A stretch of 64,000 bases of DNA from Streptococcus oralis (GTDB lineage: Bacteria; Bacillota; Bacilli; Lactobacillales; Streptococcaceae). Location: the NCBI RefSeq assembly GCF_019929345.1, contig NZ_JAHZPJ010000008.1, positions 1 to 64,000 on the forward strand, given 5' to 3'. Position 1 is the first letter of the stretch, and every line of letters begins with the position of its first letter. The notes under the pieces are model-generated. The model was not told the DNA's origin, ran no database searches, and was given only the letters and a program-made list of their open reading frames with translations. The position numbers and the translations under genes were made by a program. Positions 42,022 through 48,939 of the stretch are shown piece after piece.

Positions 42022-42693
42022 ATGCAATCACTTCGTTTTCAATCTGTCTTTGATATTATCGGACCAGTCATGATTGGCCCATCAAGTAGCCATACTGCTG
42101 GAGCTGTTCGTATTGGGAAAATCGTCTCCTCCATCTTTGACGATACGCCAACAGAAGTCGAATTCCAATTATTTAATTCATTTGCCAAGACCTACCGTGG
42201 TCACGGGACAGACCTTGCTCTCGTTGCGGGTATTTTAGGTATGGATACGGACGATCCTGACATTCCAAATAGTCTCGAGATTGCCCATAAACATGGTATC
42301 AAGATTGTCTGGACCATTCAGAAAGACAGCAACGCTCCTCACCCTAATACCACTAAAATTACTGTGAAGAATGAACACAAATCCATCAGTGTGACAGGAA
42401 TTTCCATCGGTGGGGGAAATATCCAAGTTACGGAACTTAACGGCTTTGCTGTCTCTCTCAACATGAACACACCGACCATCATCATCGTGCATCAGGATGT
42501 TCCAGGTATGATTGCCCATGTTACTGAAGCCCTCTCTCGTTTCGATATCAACATCGCTCAGATGAATGTGACTCGAGAAAAAGCTGGAGAAAAAGCCATC
42601 ATGATTATCGAAGTCGATAGTCGAAGTTGCGAAGAGGCGATTGAAGAAATCCGAAAAATCCCTCATCTCCACAATGTCAATTTCTTTAAGTAG
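42022..42693 (+). CDS. sdaAB: L-serine dehydratase, beta subunit
   Basis: 223-residue beta chain: GPSSSHTAG motif (about 20-28) and a C-terminal ACT domain (TPTIIIVHQDVPGMIAHV, about 150-167). With sdaAA it deaminates serine to pyruvate using a 4Fe-4S cluster. RBS AAGGGG; extended -10 TGATATAAT at 41983-41991. Confidence 0.94.
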   Translation: MQSLRFQSVFDIIGPVMIGPSSSHTAGAVRIGKIVSSIFDDTPTEVEFQLFNSFAKTYRGHGTDLALVAGILGMDTDDPDIPNSLEIAHKHGIKIVWTIQKDSNAPHPNTTKITVKNEHKSISVTGISIGGGNIQVTELNGFAVSLNMNTPTIIIVHQDVPGMIAHVTEALSRFDINIAQMNVTREKAGEKAIMIIEVDSRSCEEAIEEIRKIPHLHNVNFFK

Positions 42694-42701
42694 GAGGAAA
42701 C

Positions 42702-43574
42702 ATGTTTTATTCTATCAAAGAATTGGTCGAGCAAGCAGATCTAGACTTCCAAGGAAATGTCGCAGAACTCATGATTGCGACAGAATATCAATTAACCGGT
42801 CGAGAACGGCCAGAAGTTCTCCTTCTCATGGAACGCAATCTAGAAGTCATGAAAGCCTCTGTCGAGCTCGGTCTCAGTGAAAATAAATCCCGTAGTGGCC
42901 TAACGGGCGGAGACGCGGCCAAACTAGACCGCCATCTCAAAAGTGGCAAGGCCTTGTCGGACTTTACCATCCTATCAGCAGCCCGAAATGCCATCGCGGT
43001 CAATGAACACAATGCGAAGATGGGCTTGGTCTGCGCTACTCCAACCGCAGGAAGTGCTGGTTGTTTGCCAGCCGTTCTCACTGCTGCTATCCAAAAACTA
43101 GACCTCAGTCACGAAGAACAGCTGGATTTCCTCTTTGCTGCTGGTGCCTTTGGACTAGTCATCGCAAATAACGCTTCTATCTCAGGTGCTGAAGGTGGCT
43201 GCCAGGCCGAAGTTGGCTCTGCCTCTGCCATGAGTGCCGCAGCCTTAACCTTGGCTGCAGGTGGGACCCCCTATCAGGCTAGTCAAGCCATCGCCTTTGT
43301 CATTAAAAATATGCTGGGCCTCATCTGCGATCCCGTCGCTGGTCTGGTTGAGGTTCCATGTGTCAAACGAAATGCTATGGGGGCTAGCTTTGCCTTTATA
43401 GCGGCAGATATGGCCTTGGCAGGTATCGAGTCTAAGATCCCTGTTGACGAAGTCATCGATGCCATGTACCAAGTCGGATCAAGTCTTCCAACTGCCCTTC
43501 GTGAAACGGCTGAGGGTGGACTCGCCGCTACACCTACTGGTCGTCGCCTACAAAAAGAAATCTTCGGAGAATAA
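42702..43574 (+). CDS. sdaAA: L-serine dehydratase, alpha subunit
   Basis: 290-residue catalytic chain with the cluster cysteines spread over CATPTAGSAGC (about 107-117), C-D-P (about 208) and C-V-K (about 219). Starts eight bases after sdaAB with AGGAGG; translationally linked pair. Confidence 0.94.
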   Translation: MFYSIKELVEQADLDFQGNVAELMIATEYQLTGRERPEVLLLMERNLEVMKASVELGLSENKSRSGLTGGDAAKLDRHLKSGKALSDFTILSAARNAIAVNEHNAKMGLVCATPTAGSAGCLPAVLTAAIQKLDLSHEEQLDFLFAAGAFGLVIANNASISGAEGGCQAEVGSASAMSAAALTLAAGGTPYQASQAIAFVIKNMLGLICDPVAGLVEVPCVKRNAMGASFAFIAADMALAGIESKIPVDEVIDAMYQVGSSLPTALRETAEGGLAATPTGRRLQKEIFGE

Positions 43575-43601
43575 GCTTATCTATATCTATTAGGAGAAAC
43601 T

Positions 43602-44231
43602 ATGCCCTCTATCTCAGCAATCTTTTTTGATCTAGACGGAACCCTGGTTGACAGTTCCACCGGGATCCACAATGCCTTCACCTACACCTTTGAACAACTA
43701 GGAGTACCTAGCCCTGATGCCAAAACCATTCGTGGTTTCATGGGACCACCCCTTGAAAGTAGTTTTGCAACATGTCTTCCCAAGGAACAAATCTCGGAGG
43801 CCGTCCAGATATACCGCTCTTACTACAAGGAAAAAGGAATCCACGAAGCCCAACTCTTCCCCCGAATAACGGAATTACTCCAAGAACTTTCACAAAACTA
43901 CCCTCTCTACATCACTACAACAAAGAATACTCCTACTGCTCATGATATGACTAAAAATCTGGGAATCCATCATTTCTTTGATGGCATTTACGGCTCTAGT
44001 CCTGAAACGCCACACAAGGCGGATGTCATCCGTTACGCCTTGCAAACGCATCAACTCCCTGCAGACCAAGTCCTCATCATTGGGGATACCAAGTTTGATA
44101 TGATTGGAGCCCAAGAAACTGGCATTAAAAAGGTCGCTGTTACTTGGGGATTTGGAGAGGAGGCTGATTTACTCAGCTATCAGCCTGACTGGATTGCCCA
44201 TACCATTGATGATATCATTAGCCAGCTCTAA
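43602..44231 (+). CDS. HAD-family hydrolase (phosphoglycolate phosphatase-like)
   Basis: 209 residues, HAD type with cap: motif I FDLDGTLVDS (about 9-18), motif II ITTTKNTP (about 105), Lys in HKADV (about 146), motif IV GDTKFD (about 164-169). Third gene after sdaAB-sdaAA, RBS AGGAGA; followed by a strong terminator. Substrate unknown. Confidence 0.85.
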   Translation: MPSISAIFFDLDGTLVDSSTGIHNAFTYTFEQLGVPSPDAKTIRGFMGPPLESSFATCLPKEQISEAVQIYRSYYKEKGIHEAQLFPRITELLQELSQNYPLYITTTKNTPTAHDMTKNLGIHHFFDGIYGSSPETPHKADVIRYALQTHQLPADQVLIIGDTKFDMIGAQETGIKKVAVTWGFGEEADLLSYQPDWIAHTIDDIISQL

Positions 44232-44239
44232 TCATATAA

Positions 44240-44282
44240 AAATACTCCTAACACTAGTAAACTAGGTTGAGGAGTATTTTTT
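44240..44282 (+). terminator. Terminator of sdaAB-sdaAA-HAD
   Basis: Stem AAATACTCCTAAC / GTTGAGGAGTATTT with inner CTAG pairing and T tail. Confidence 0.85.
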
Positions 44283-44467
44283 ATATAGGGTCATCCTTAG
44301 TAAATGACCAGAATGAAACGGAAAAACAGATTAACAGATTCGCAACATACACCCACCAGTACTCTGAGGAGTCGAGCGGCCACTAGAGGGCACAAAAGGT
44401 CCCTTTATTTACCTAAACATTATCCTCTTATCTTGACTCCCATCTACTGGTCTTGTCCACATCTCTG

Positions 44468-45715
44468 TTATTCTTGTACTTCTTTCTGAGCGGCCTTTCC
44501 TTGGTCCAGAAGGGCTTGAATAATTTTTTCATCGCGAAGTTTAACAGAATCGTTAATGACTGCAGCTGACTCAACGATGGTTGTTTCTAGTTGAGCACGT
44601 TTCTGGCGTCCCAACTCAATGGCAGCAACGATGCCTTGATTTTGAGCGACGAGACTTTCAGCTAGCTTGGTCACCGATTCGACAGCTACTGTTGGACTTT
44701 GGGCAATTTTCTCTATCTGCGGTATCACTTCCTTACTAGTTTCAGCTAGCATCTGAAGGGCTGCATTATTGGCATTGACAATGGCATCCGCCACGGCACC
44801 TGATTTGATTGATTGTTGCAAAATACCAAGTTGGGCAATCGAGAGTTTCATTGTTGGAATGGTATTGCGGCGAAGCATGCCCAATTTTTGGCGCATGTCT
44901 GATGAAACTTTGACGAGATTACGCATTTGCGGGGTCGTCGTCCAGGCTACGTAAAGGCGACTGACATACTCTGTATGCTGTTGTTCCAGTGTATTGACCA
45001 CTTCTGCCATACGGGCCAACTCTTGGGACTTGGTTTGATATTCTACCGTTGTTGCATCTAATTGATCAACTTGAGCCTTCAATTCTGCAGCACGACCACC
45101 AGCTTCTGCCTGACTGGCCTCGATGAATGAAATCACACCGACTAGATTTTCAATGGATTTGGTATTGTCCTCAATCAACATCTCAGCAGAAACAATATTT
45201 CGAGCAAGCACATCTTCTTGCTTGACCACTGCAGCTGCCATACCATCTAGTTTTTGTTCAACTGTTTTTGAGTCAAAGTAAAATTCTTGTAGCGTATTCT
45301 TGCTCTTGTTAAACAATCGTTGCAAAAAGTTGGGCTTTTCTTCCAATTCTGCAATTTCAGCATTCTTGTATTTGGTTACAAAACCTTGGAGTTCGCGGTT
45401 AGTATTTTTTAGGAGATCATCCACCTGCGGAATTTGCAGTTTCTTCTGCTCGGTCAGGATACGGTTCACCGTACTATTGACATCTTCCACAGCTGATTGA
45501 CCAAAGTCCAAGAGGGCATTTTGGTCTGTGACAAACTGATCCACCAACTGGGGCACGCGCACCTTGATTCCCTCTTGCTGTTCAGGACTTAGCTTTTCAA
45601 GAAAGGTGATGGTCTGGGCTGAGCCTGTGTTGGTCCCGATGATTTCAGTGGTTTTGTCCACTTTGGTCACTGTATTACTGGCAATCTGATCAATATCAAA
45701 ATTAAATTCTGTCAT
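44468..45715 (-). CDS. TelA-family toxic-anion resistance protein
   Basis: 415 residues, largely alpha-helical and coiled-coil, TelA family (named for tellurite resistance; biochemical role unknown). Conserved features include TTPQMRNLVKVSSDMRQKLG (about 258). RBS GGAGTAA. Downstream partner of the XpaC-like gene, 21 nt apart; the two form the usual xpaC-telA pair linked to envelope-stress tolerance. Confidence 0.87.
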   Translation of the reverse strand: MTEFNFDIDQIASNTVTKVDKTTEIIGTNTGSAQTITFLEKLSPEQQEGIKVRVPQLVDQFVTDQNALLDFGQSAVEDVNSTVNRILTEQKKLQIPQVDDLLKNTNRELQGFVTKYKNAEIAELEEKPNFLQRLFNKSKNTLQEFYFDSKTVEQKLDGMAAAVVKQEDVLARNIVSAEMLIEDNTKSIENLVGVISFIEASQAEAGGRAAELKAQVDQLDATTVEYQTKSQELARMAEVVNTLEQQHTEYVSRLYVAWTTTPQMRNLVKVSSDMRQKLGMLRRNTIPTMKLSIAQLGILQQSIKSGAVADAIVNANNAALQMLAETSKEVIPQIEKIAQSPTVAVESVTKLAESLVAQNQGIVAAIELGRQKRAQLETTIVESAAVINDSVKLRDEKIIQALLDQGKAAQKEVQE

Positions 45716-45736
45716 GGTTACTCCTTTGTGTCTACC

Positions 45737-46531
45737 CTATTCCTTGCGATCTTTACCCAAGATACGCAAGCTAATATCAAAATCGCGCATATCTGTTTCA
45801 TTGAGCTCTCTCAAAACTTGATCTAGCTCAAGATCAAATTGTTCAATGGCTACTCTAGCTTGTTCCAAGCGTTCCTCAGATCGATTATAGTTCTTAGGAT
45901 TTGCCTTAATCTTTAAATAACCCTCTAAAACGGTCTGGAATTTTTCCATCTTTAAATTATGAATGGTCGCCAATTCTTCCTTGTCTCCAAAGTTAGATGC
46001 CTCTATTTTATTTATTATTTCCTGATGGTCACACGCGATATTGGCAAGCGTCTGAGCCAATTCTGGTGCCACTTCCTCGGGCTCCATATTTTCAATATCT
46101 ATCTGGCTGTCTCTTTCCAAACGCTCTAGCTGAACACTGATAGTTGCTCTTACTGAGCGAACCTTCTTATCAATACGACTATAAACGGAATCACCAATAT
46201 AAGATTTAAGCTGTTCGGCTTTCTGATGAATTTCACTCAGTTCAAGCAGTACTTGCTTGGACCGACTTTTATAGGCTGCTGATCCTTTCTCAGATAGGGT
46301 CTCCTCTAACTGCTGAATATCTTTATCAGTCTGACGAATTCGAGCTTTTAAGAGTTCAATTTGATCCTCTACAGAGCGATTACCACTCCTGCGTCGGTAA
46401 AGTGCATAAGCACCGAAACCAATTAGACTACAGATAGCCAAGGGGAAAGAATATTCAGCTAAGATACTAAAGAAAATCAATACTCCCCAGAAATAAAGGC
46501 AGCCTTTTAAAAATACATTACCTGATTTCAT
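45737..46531 (-). CDS. XpaC-like membrane protein
   Basis: 264 residues: two short membrane segments near the N terminus (about 8-45) followed by a long coiled-coil region. XpaC-type proteins were first noted for hydrolysis of a chromogenic phosphate and pair with TelA. Start at 46531 is six bases from AAGGG; the ATG at 46537 is too close to it. Confidence 0.8.
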   Translation of the reverse strand: MKSGNVFLKGCLYFWGVLIFFSILAEYSFPLAICSLIGFGAYALYRRRSGNRSVEDQIELLKARIRQTDKDIQQLEETLSEKGSAAYKSRSKQVLLELSEIHQKAEQLKSYIGDSVYSRIDKKVRSVRATISVQLERLERDSQIDIENMEPEEVAPELAQTLANIACDHQEIINKIEASNFGDKEELATIHNLKMEKFQTVLEGYLKIKANPKNYNRSEERLEQARVAIEQFDLELDQVLRELNETDMRDFDISLRILGKDRKE

Positions 46532-46691
46532 AAACATCCCTTATTTTCAATTTATAAATCTATTTTAGCATAAAAGCAGAAAATGAGGGGAAAAGTCGCC
46601 TAAAAGGGTTGATTTCTTTACACTAAAACTCGAAACATTCTCCATGAGTAAAAATAATCCTCCACATACCAGCCGAATCTCCAACTCACCC

Positions 46692-46764
46692 TTTTAAGAC
46701 AAAGCAAAAAGCCCACTGTTGCAGGCTTTCTGTAAGATATTTCTTAAAATTAAAGCATCTTGTT
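46692..46764 (-). repeat. Duplicate of the rpsD 3' end and terminator (copy 1)
   Basis: 71 of 73 positions identical to 48867-48939. It includes the last codons of rpsD (N-K-M-L-stop) and its terminator (GCCTAC/GCAGG-type stem), then diverges from rpsD coding sequence. A scar of a former rpsD end at this place. Confidence 0.9.
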
Positions 46765-46783
46765 ATCTTGCAGTGATTAGGTA

Positions 46784-46804
46784 CAGAAAAACAGGCCTAA
46801 GCCT
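46784..46804 (-). terminator. Minus-strand terminator
   Basis: CAGGC ttag GCCTG followed by five T residues on the minus strand; its stem includes the stop codon of the ORF at 46797-46928. Confidence 0.7.
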
Positions 46805-46928
46805 GCTCTAAATCTAACTTGATTTCTTCAAAAACTATTAAATTCAAATAAGCTGAGAAAACATAAAGGGTAACAAAAAGGGGACTTAAATTGATGAGTT
46901 CAGTAAGCAAGTAAATTGCACCTGTCAA
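46797..46928 (-). pseudogene. Possible remnant of a small membrane protein
   Basis: A 43-codon minus-strand frame from a TTG without RBS, with a hydrophobic middle and an acidic tail (FEEIKLDLEQA), stopping inside a proper terminator. The terminator suggests the 3' end of a once longer gene. No family recognised. Confidence 0.35.
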
Positions 46929-46940
46929 AGGTGCTTTTTA
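46918..46940 (+). terminator. Plus-strand terminator without an obvious gene
   Basis: GCACCT gtcaa AGGTGC followed by five T residues. No plus-strand ORF with RBS precedes it. Confidence 0.7.
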
Positions 46941-47003
46941 TTTTACTATTTCTTATGAACTAATATGACGAAAATGACTAGGTTTAACTAAGTCTTTCAA
47001 GTA

Positions 47004-47177
47004 TTATATAGCTAAATCGCGTTTTCTAAGTTCAGCCATTACAAGTTCTTCATCCTCTGGAGAGATCCAGGTAAAACGCAATCTAGCGAGTTCTTCATCG
47101 GTCCTTTCAGACGGGATGAGCTTAGGAGAACTCAACCCCATTGAGTCAATCTGAGAAAAAGCCTCTGATAAGTTCAT
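47004..47177 (-). CDS. 57-residue acidic protein of unknown function
   Basis: ATG preceded by AAAGGATGGG and an extended -10 (TGATATAAT, 47241-47249 on the minus strand). The product is hydrophilic and acidic (SERTDEELARLRFTWISPED). The stop TAA is at 47004-47006. Composition and ribosome site argue that it is coding. I do not recognise the family; small proteins like this occur on integrative elements. Confidence 0.6.
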   Translation of the reverse strand: MNLSEAFSQIDSMGLSSPKLIPSERTDEELARLRFTWISPEDEELVMAELRKRDLAI

Positions 47178-47301
47178 TGTTACCCATCCTTTCTGACATT
47201 CATTTCAAGGACTATGCCACCCTTGTTTTCTTTCACACTAATTATATCATATTTAGAATTCCAAAAGTAAAATAGGTCCCCTGATAGACCAACCTGCTAC
47301 T

Positions 47302-47400
47302 TTGCTTTTCTTGTAAAATGTTGTATACTTAAATAAATAAAGGAACTGGTTTGGCACCCAATGACCTATTTTAGGTCGGCGCCTAAGTCAGTTCCTTTTA
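47302..47400 (+). ncRNA. Structured small RNA unit 1 of a tandem array
   Basis: Promoter TTGCTT (47302-47307), 16 nt, TATACT (47324-47329). The RNA from about 47335 is closed by a 10-pair basal stem AAAGGAACTG/CAGTTCCTTT that ends in a T tract, contains CACCC on the left, an apical hairpin GACCT/AGGTC and GGCGCC on the right. No ORF with RBS. Confidence 0.65.
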
Positions 47401-47438
47401 CTGTTTCGATTACTCCAAAGGATATGCCTTTAATATTC

Positions 47439-47546
47439 TTGCGTCAGTTAGTTTTTTAGGCTATAATTAAATTAACGGATAGAGGTTTTCCATCTCCCCT
47501 TGAAACAGTTCATTCTGCAGTAGGAGGTGGGACACCTCTATTTTTA
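47439..47546 (+). ncRNA. Structured small RNA unit 2 of a tandem array
   Basis: Promoter TTGCGT (47439-47444), 17 nt, TATAAT (47462-47467). Basal stem AGAGGT/ACCTCT runs into T5; a second stem pairs CCATCTCC with GGAGGTGG; apical CAG/CTG hairpin. The right arm holds AGGAGGTG, a full match to the 16S anti-Shine-Dalgarno sequence, without a start codon behind it. Confidence 0.7.
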
Positions 47547-47569
47547 TAATTGCTAACCTCCGATTATAC

Positions 47570-47675
47570 TTGTACTAGAAATTTTTTTGAGTTATAATTA
47601 AGTTAAGGTAAAGGTGGTCTAACGCCCATGAAGTAGCTTGCTGTGGAGGCGGTGGGTCACCTTTATTTGATTTTA
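47570..47675 (+). ncRNA. Structured small RNA unit 3 of a tandem array
   Basis: Promoter TTGTAC (47570-47575), 17 nt, TATAAT (47593-47598). Basal stem AAAGGTG/CACCTTT, internal CGCC/GGCG pairing, apical AGC/GCT hairpin, right arm GGCGGTGGG. The T-rich tail overlaps the -35 box of unit 4. Confidence 0.7.
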
Positions 47676-47767
47676 AAATCAAGAAGATGTATAATTAAGT
47701 CGAGAAAGAAGCATGGTTTTCCCGCCCAAAAGCTCTATAGCTGTGGGAGAGTCATTCTTCTTTTTTA
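47667..47767 (+). ncRNA. Structured small RNA unit 4 of a tandem array
   Basis: Promoter TTGATT (47667-47672), 17 nt, TATAAT (47690-47695). Basal stem AAAGAAG/CTTCTTT plus ATG/CAT, ending in T6; CCCGCCCA on the left pairs in part with TGGG on the right; apical AGCT/AGCT hairpin. Confidence 0.7.
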
Positions 47768-47783
47768 TCTCTCAAAAGAGAAC

Positions 47784-47813
47784 GAAAAAGCCGTCTCAAT
47801 CTTTGAAACGGCT
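47784..47813 (-). terminator. Terminator of the 45-residue ORF
   Basis: Minus strand AGCCGT-TTC / GA-ACGGCT-type stem followed by TTTTT, directly after the stop of the ORF at 47820. Confidence 0.8.
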
Positions 47814-47819
47814 ATGAAA

Positions 47820-47957
47820 TCAATCTAGCAAATATCTAAGCAAACCCAGAAAAAATGGATTGAAATGATAATTCAATAGAGATATACTATTATCTTTCAT
47901 ATACCGATACAATAATTGTTTTGTAGTACTACTTATTTCTTTATATAATCTATCCAA
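47820..47957 (-). CDS. 45-residue protein of unknown function, TTG start
   Basis: TTG at 47955-47957 stands nine bases after TAAGGAGG, one of the best ribosome sites in the window. The product starts MDRLYKEISS, is rich in Leu/Tyr/Asn and ends hydrophobic (FFLGLLRYLLD). A terminator follows at once. It lies downstream of the tRNA-like leader and its terminator on the same strand, so read-through could control it. No family recognised; a truncated gene is possible. Confidence 0.5.
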   Translation of the reverse strand: MDRLYKEISSTTKQLLYRYMKDNSISLLNYHFNPFFLGLLRYLLD

Positions 47958-48022
47958 TGAACAATTCCTCCTTACATGCAATCCCAAACAAACTAAACCT
48001 ATTTGATTGAATTGTTTATATT

Positions 48023-48044
48023 AAAAAGGTGGACTAGTGTCCAC
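48023..48044 (-). terminator. Terminator after the tRNA-like RNA
   Basis: Minus strand GTGGAC acta GTCCAC followed by C and T5, ten bases after the 3' end of the tRNA-like element. Confidence 0.8.
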
Positions 48045-48053
48045 TAAAGATAA

Positions 48054-48132
48054 TGAGGCAGTCGGGACTCGAACCCGAAGCGGTTGCTCTTATATTATTT
48101 TGTCCTCACCTAGATTATCACTCAGCTACCTC
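48054..48132 (-). ncRNA. tRNA-like element (not a standard tRNA)
   Basis: A perfect T-arm (TCGGG TTCGAGT CCCGA) and a 7-pair acceptor-type stem GAGGTAG/CTGCCTC with discriminator A. Between them are 47 nt without a recognisable anticodon arm and only an irregular D-like stem (CT-AG/CTAG with a bulged G); no encoded CCA. Length 79 nt. It is either a tRNA pseudogene or a tRNA-mimicking leader. Confidence 0.6.
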
Positions 48133-48174
48133 AGAACCGCATGAAACTGCCAATGATAAAAATATTTCTTTCAT
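48118..48174 (-). CDS. 18-codon leader peptide upstream of and overlapping the tRNA-like RNA
   Basis: ATG preceded by AGAGGAG six bases upstream; peptide MKEIFLSLAVSCGSEVAE, hydrophobic with a lipobox-like LAVSC. Its last codons form the 5' acceptor strand of the tRNA-like element, so translation to the stop would melt that structure. Confidence 0.45.
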   Translation of the reverse strand: MKEIFLSLAVSCGSEVAE

Positions 48175-48327
48175 AGTAAACTCCTCTTTAATTTTTAACC
48201 AAGATAATGTTAGGCTCATCATTGAAATAAAGATTGAGATTGACATAGAAAATCCAAATGAGCTACAAAATATTGCAAGCTACTATCAACCATTCTATTG
48301 GTTAACACTAGTTTGGAAAGCCCTTTA

Positions 48328-48356
48328 ATTATATCATTTTATTCAAATCTTATCAA
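48328..48356 (-). promoter_or_regulatory. Promoter of the tRNA-like leader unit
   Basis: Minus strand TTGATA (48351-48356), 17-nt spacer, TATAAT (48328-48333). Leaves a leader of about 145 nt before the 18-codon ORF, containing an AACCA/TGGTT hairpin. Confidence 0.75.
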
Positions 48357-48571
48357 GAAACAATTTAATTCTTCGTATAAGTATTTCTAAAACATACACA
48401 TATTTATACTGTTTACAACAGAAAATAGTTTTTGAAGCATTATCTATTCCTATAGCCAATTAAACTTTAGTTAGACAACATTAATTTCTAATGTTCCTAC
48501 ATAACATCATTTCCCTTTTCTAAACGTCTTCTTCCTTTCTTCTATAAACTCAATCAATTCCTTCTTGAAGA

Positions 48572-48793
48572 TTGCTTTTTCTTCTTCGCAAGTATATCCC
48601 TGCTCTCATCACTTCTATCCTTTGTTTTCCTGTCAGTGCTTATTTGATTACAGACATCGTGCATTTATGGCGAGTTTCGACTAGCGAATTTTTCCTATTT
48701 TCACTAGTCGGTTCAGGCATCGTCGTCATCAATCTCCTCTTTGCTCTCTGGCTCGGAAAAAAATATTCCGTCTGGCTTGCCCATAACCATTAA
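48572..48793 (+). pseudogene. Probable 3' remnant of a membrane protein gene
   Basis: Open frame of 73 codons starting right after a stop and lacking any RBS, encoding two good membrane segments (ALITSILCFPVSAYLITDIV; FSLVGSGIVVINLLFALWLG) and followed by a real terminator (48800-48832). This looks like the C-terminal part of a truncated gene. Confidence 0.5.
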
Positions 48794-48799
48794 CAAAAG

Positions 48800-48832
48800 T
48801 TCCTTGCAATTTCATTTTGCAGGGAATTTTTT
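48800..48832 (+). terminator. Terminator of the membrane-protein remnant
   Basis: TTCC-TTGCAA / TTGCA-GGGAA stem followed by six T residues. Confidence 0.8.
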
Positions 48833-48866
48833 ATCCTCCTTCACAGTTAAGAAGTGTTCTATGGTT

Positions 48867-48939
48867 TTTTAAGACAAAGCAAAAAGCCCACTGTTGTAGG
48901 CTTTCTGTAAGATATTTCTTAAAATTAAAGCATTTTGTT
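48867..48939 (-). repeat. rpsD 3' end and terminator (copy 2, functional)
   Basis: Carries the true rpsD stop codon and its terminator (AAAGCCTAC ... GTGGGCTTTTTGC type stem on the minus strand). 71/73 identical to 46692-46764. Confidence 0.9.

Larger units (their letters stand above)
46532..47003. other. Start of the accessory region downstream of rpsD: remnants and terminators
   Basis: Inverted repeat AAAAGGGTTGA (46604) / TCACCCTTTT (46686) opens the region, followed by the copy of the rpsD 3' end (46692-46764), a minus-strand terminator, a short minus-strand membrane ORF (46797-46928) and a plus-strand terminator. Confidence 0.6.

Noticed and set aside
44283-44467. Possible gene between the HAD and telA genes
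   Set aside because: A 61-codon frame exists but it has no ribosome site and lies between a terminator and the convergent telA stop.
47302-47767. CRISPR array or type III toxin-antitoxin RNA repeats
   Set aside because: Units are not identical repeats with spacers, each has its own promoter and terminator, and there is no cas or ToxN-like gene beside them.
48054-48132. Functional tRNA gene on the minus strand
   Set aside because: T-arm and acceptor stem are good, but no anticodon arm can be formed and CCA is not encoded; listed as tRNA-like only.
48053-48328. Plus-strand 91-codon frame
   Set aside because: No ribosome site, and it runs antisense to the tRNA-like leader, whose promoter and terminators are convincing.
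48437-48571. Minus-strand coding-like stretch (…EEEKAIFKKELIEFIEERKK) beside the membrane-protein remnant
   Set aside because: About 30 codons after a stop, with no start, RBS or terminator; cannot be told from chance or a degenerate fragment.
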